A stretch of 64,000 nucleotides of DNA, from the NCBI RefSeq assembly GCF_025145645.1, contig NZ_CP102252.1, positions 186,001-250,000 of the forward strand, given 5' to 3'. The position numbers and the translations under genes are program-made. The notes beneath the pieces were generated by a model. The model saw only the letters and a list, made by a program, of their open reading frames with translations. It had not been told where the DNA came from and searched no databases. The DNA comes from Alistipes senegalensis JC50 (lineage in GTDB: Bacteria > Bacteroidota > Bacteroidia > Bacteroidales > Rikenellaceae). Of the stretch, positions 61,856 through 64,000 are shown one piece after another; the first letter of the stretch is position 1; each line of letters starts with the position of its first letter.

Positions 61856-62464
61856 ATGAAAAAAATTCTCCTCTGTGTCCCCCTGCTGGCCCTGTTCGCC
61901 GCAGGTCTGATCGGCTGCTCGCAGCAACGCCAATGGAATCACGAACAGCGCAAAGCCATGCGCGAAGCGCTGCGAAGCTACCGCCAGATGGTTTATCTCG
62001 ACGACCTGACCGACGCCGAATTCGTATTGTTCACCGACGACGTGGCCGGTCAGCTCGAAAACAGCTATCCCGTCTATGTGGAATTCGTCGAGATGCAGGG
62101 CGTGGACGACACGGTCGATATGGTCGTCGTATCGACCATCGTCGATGAACTCGACGCCGACGCCCACAACATGCGCCACATCTATCCGTACAGGGCCCTC
62201 GTCGCGCAAGGCGTGCTTCCGGCGGGTCTGGACCACTCCCAGCAAAAGGCTTTCTACACGTGCTTCGCCGGGAAGGTCAACGCGGCCTACGCCACGACGG
62301 AGCAGTTCTTCAACGCCATTCTGGCCGACACGACCGACCAGTCGCAAATCCGTCAAATGGAAAGCCAGTGCGCCAACGACCTTTTCAGCTGGGTGGTGAC
62401 CGAGGTGGACATCACCGAAACGGTCCCTGCCGCCCCGGCAGCAGCTCCGGCCCAAAAGAAATAA
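61856..62464 (+). CDS. Small lipoprotein of unknown function
   Basis: I do not recognise a family. The 202-residue protein has a lipoprotein signal (LIGC, Cys21) followed by SQQRQW. It is mostly helical and acidic, with 'DLTDAEFVLFTDDVAGQLENSYPVY' and a C-terminal Ala/Pro tail (AAPAAAPAQKK). It is followed directly by a hairpin repeat (stop codon at 62462-62464). It is separated by 85 bp from the divergent YjbR gene. Function cannot be inferred. Confidence 0.75.
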   Translation: MKKILLCVPLLALFAAGLIGCSQQRQWNHEQRKAMREALRSYRQMVYLDDLTDAEFVLFTDDVAGQLENSYPVYVEFVEMQGVDDTVDMVVVSTIVDELDADAHNMRHIYPYRALVAQGVLPAGLDHSQQKAFYTCFAGKVNAAYATTEQFFNAILADTTDQSQIRQMESQCANDLFSWVVTEVDITETVPAAPAAAPAQKK

Positions 62465-62495
62465 TCCGCATAAGACGCGGATTTTAGGGGCGGCG
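62464..62495 (+). repeat. Hairpin repeat at the lipoprotein gene 3' end
   Basis: ATCCGC, ATAAGAC, GCGGAT is a 6-bp perfect stem, followed by TTTAGGGGCGGCGG. It starts at the last base of the stop codon. The stem sequence differs from other copies but pairing is kept. Confidence 0.8.
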
Positions 62496-62540
62496 GTTGC
62501 TTCAGGACGCTCTCCATCCAGTCCTGCGCTTCCGATCCGC

Positions 62541-62583
62541 ATAACGCCATAACATGAGGTACCCTCCCATGTTATGGCGTTAT
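62541..62583. other. 16-bp perfect palindrome in the 3' region
   Basis: ATAACGCCATAACATG (62541-62556) and CATGTTATGGCGTTAT (62568-62583) pair perfectly around an 11-nt loop. There is no T run, so it is not a classic terminator. It is in the 462-bp gap between the lipoprotein and LacI genes, which otherwise holds only the repeats listed here and the LacI promoter. Confidence 0.8.
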
Positions 62584-62651
62584 GATGTTATATCCATACC
62601 ACAGTCGAAGCGGAAATAAGCTCCTGATCTGCAAAATGCCACAGCAGCCGC

Positions 62652-62674
62652 TAAATCCCAGCTCTTAGCCGGGC
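62652..62674. repeat. Hairpin repeat, imperfect copy adjoining element B
   Basis: CCCAGCT (62657-62663), loop CTT, AGCCGGG (62667-62673), with one mismatch and a TAAAT prefix. It is related to the 7919 array and touches the MITE-like element. Confidence 0.7.
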
Positions 62675-62775
62675 GTCATTCCGAGCGAACGAAGTGAGCG
62701 CGGGAATCCGATGAATGCGCCGTAAGGGTTCGACTTCTATTCAGATTGCCGCGTCGCTGCGCTCCTCGCAATGAC
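62675..62775. repeat. MITE-like palindromic element B
   Basis: The ends GTCATTCCGAG (62675-62685) and CTCGCAATGAC (62765-62775) are inverted with one mismatch; inner segments GGGAATCCGA and CAGATTGCC are partly inverted. It is related to the copy at 53404-53499. It is about 100 bp long and carries no open frame of note. Confidence 0.75.
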
Positions 62776-62828
62776 AGATAGCGGAAGCGCAAACCTGGGC
62801 CGGAAACCAAATGGCAGACCGTCGCAGC

Positions 62829-62850
62829 TAAATCCCGACTTTTAGTCGGG
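62829..62850. repeat. Hairpin repeat copy with compensated stem
   Basis: TAAAT, CCCGACT (62834-62840), loop TTT, AGTCGGG (62844-62850). Compared with CCCGGCT/AGCCGGG both sides change together, keeping pairing. Confidence 0.75.
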
Positions 62851-62864
62851 TGTGTGCGCGCACA

Positions 62865-62896
62865 CTTGCGATTTCAGAAAATTATGCGTAGATTTG
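62865..62896 (+). promoter_or_regulatory. Promoter of the LacI-family gene
   Basis: CTTG (62865-62868), 20-bp spacer, TAGATTTG (62889-62896). The ATG is 31 nt downstream. Confidence 0.65.
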
Positions 62897-62926
62897 CGGT
62901 AGAAATTCCAAACCCGCTGCCGAATC

Positions 62927-64000
62927 ATGGCTGACAACGAAAATACGACGGTCCGCATCGTCGATATCGCCCGCATGGCGGGGGTGTCGGTAGCCACCGT
63001 TGACCGCGTGATCCACAACCGGGGCAAGGTCTCGGAGGAGAACCTCGCACGCATCAACGAAGTGCTGCGCGAGGTGAACTACCGCCCCAACCTGATCGCC
63101 CGTTCGCTGGCCTCCGGCCGCCAGTACACGCTGGCCGTGGTCATGCCCCGCTTCGCGCAGGGCGAATACTGGGCCGACTTCGACGCCGGGATCGTCCGCG
63201 CCGAGGCCGAGGCCCGGCGTTACAACATTTTGGTCCGCAAATTCTTCTTCGACCAGTACGACCGCGCATCGTTCGAAAAACTGCTTGCAGAACTCCGCGA
63301 CGAAGCGTTCAACGGCGCGGTGATCGCCACGCTCTTCGCCGAGATGGTCACTCCCTTCGCACGGGAGCTCGACAAACGCGGCATTCCCTACGTCTTCGTC
63401 GATTCGAACATCCCGGAGTGCAACCAGCTGGCCTACTTCGGCACGTCGTCGTTCGACGCCGGGGTCGTCGCCGCAAGGCTGCTGTCCGACCGCCTCGACC
63501 CGGGCTCCGACATCGTCGTGGGCAACATCATCCACCGAGGCGACGGAGGTTCGAACCAATGCCGCAGCCGCGAGGAGGGTTTCCGCAGCTACCTCCGGGA
63601 GAAAGGGTTCCGGGGACAGCTCCACTACGCCGCGCTGAGGCTCGACGACGAGGGCTACAACCGCGAAGTGCTCGACGAGCTGTTCCTCAGACATCCCGCC
63701 ATTGCCGGCGCCGTAACCTTCAACTCGACGTGCTACATCCTGGCGGGCTATCTCGCGGCACGCCGCCGCACGGACGTTCGGCTGGTGGCCTACGACGTAA
63801 TCCGCCGCAACGGGCAGATGCTCGGCGCGGGTGTGGTGACGGCGCTCATCGCCCAGCGCCCCGAGGCGCAGGGCTACCGCGGAGTGATGGCCCTGTGCGA
63901 ATGGCTGGTCGAAAGACGCCGCCCCGAAACGACGGTCAACCACATGCCGATCGACATCCTGCTGAAAGAGAACATTCAATACTATAAAAACAACCTTATC
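62927..64000 (+). CDS. LacI-family transcriptional regulator (partial, cut by right edge)
   Basis: The frame is open for 358 codons from the ATG at 62927 to the right edge, without a stop. An N-terminal HTH ('VRIVDIARMAGVSVATVDRVIHNRGKVSEENLARINEVL', residues about 9-47, then 'YRPNLIARSLASGR') is followed by a periplasmic-binding-protein-like sensor (about 65-340, 'YTLAVVMPRFAQGEYWADFDAGI', 'VVGNIIHRGDGG'). It probably controls a sugar-uptake operon beyond the edge; the ligand is not known. Confidence 0.93.
   Translation, partial: MADNENTTVRIVDIARMAGVSVATVDRVIHNRGKVSEENLARINEVLREVNYRPNLIARSLASGRQYTLAVVMPRFAQGEYWADFDAGIVRAEAEARRYNILVRKFFFDQYDRASFEKLLAELRDEAFNGAVIATLFAEMVTPFARELDKRGIPYVFVDSNIPECNQLAYFGTSSFDAGVVAARLLSDRLDPGSDIVVGNIIHRGDGGSNQCRSREEGFRSYLREKGFRGQLHYAALRLDDEGYNREVLDELFLRHPAIAGAVTFNSTCYILAGYLAARRRTDVRLVAYDVIRRNGQMLGAGVVTALIAQRPEAQGYRGVMALCEWLVERRRPETTVNHMPIDILLKENIQYYKNNLI

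Overview
The window looks like chromosomal DNA of a high-GC gut Bacteroidales. Alistipes (Rikenellaceae) fits best, but that genus call is inference. Support comes from SusC/SusD proteins, a hybrid two-component regulator, many TonB-dependent receptors, lipoproteins with acidic residues after the lipid cysteine, and repeated TAnnTTTG -7 boxes (often with TTTG about 20 bp upstream) in place of strong Shine-Dalgarno sites. Coding density is high. No phage, integrase, IS transposase or CRISPR was seen. The G+C-rich code creates very long antisense open frames, which were ignored.

Region 1 (1-20296, all on the minus strand) is a pectin utilisation locus. It encodes a DUF4861-like protein, a GH28 polygalacturonase, a PL1-type pectate lyase lipoprotein, a CE12-CE8 fusion esterase, a hybrid two-component sensor/regulator (HTCS), a GH105 unsaturated uronyl hydrolase, SusC, SusD and a large surface lipoprotein cut by the left edge. 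The esterases would de-esterify pectin, PL1 and GH28 cut the backbone, SusCD imports oligomers, and GH105 removes unsaturated uronic acid ends. The GH28-to-GH105 operon and the SusCD operon carry the same 19-nt sequence over their -7 boxes.

Region 2 (20494-30025) is housekeeping: tRNA-Ser(GCU), a small membrane protein, a radical-SAM/TIGR03915-like pair linked to DNA metabolism, RRM and cold-shock-domain RNA-binding proteins, a phosphate-selective-type porin, a DnaQ-like exonuclease, and a guaB-DUF3795-guaA operon.

Region 3 (30212-40215) is the most unusual part. It is a probable single operon with a TonB-dependent receptor, a DUF4876 lipoprotein, a DUF6850-like barrel, a gingipain-like (C25) peptidase with a HEAT-like tail, a papain-like (C1) peptidase, and a short HmuY-like lipoprotein without any His or Met in its mature part. 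It closes with a strong terminator. It resembles a self-contained protease plus outer-membrane uptake system.

Region 4 (40232-58040) holds panB, a SpoU-family RNA methyltransferase, a predicted outer-membrane barrel followed by glnS, and a five-gene operon (Pro/Glu-rich protein, rsmI, DUF389 membrane protein, LpxL-like acyltransferase, GT2). After it come ychF, a SIMPL-domain protein, gltX, galM and a SulP transporter. Region 5 (58122-64000) holds a TPP riboswitch controlling a TonB receptor and PnuT, a YjbR-like protein, a small lipoprotein and a LacI-family regulator cut by the right edge.

Two genome-scale patterns cross these regions. First, a family of short hairpins with a TAAGA-type loop sits at the 3' ends of four genes in the same orientation, with stems that change by compensation, and it supplies stop codons or C-terminal tails to three of them. 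Second, there are exactly three 9-G tracts, each inside the coding sequence of an envelope protein (HTCS, a TonB receptor, an outer-membrane barrel), which suggests phase variation.
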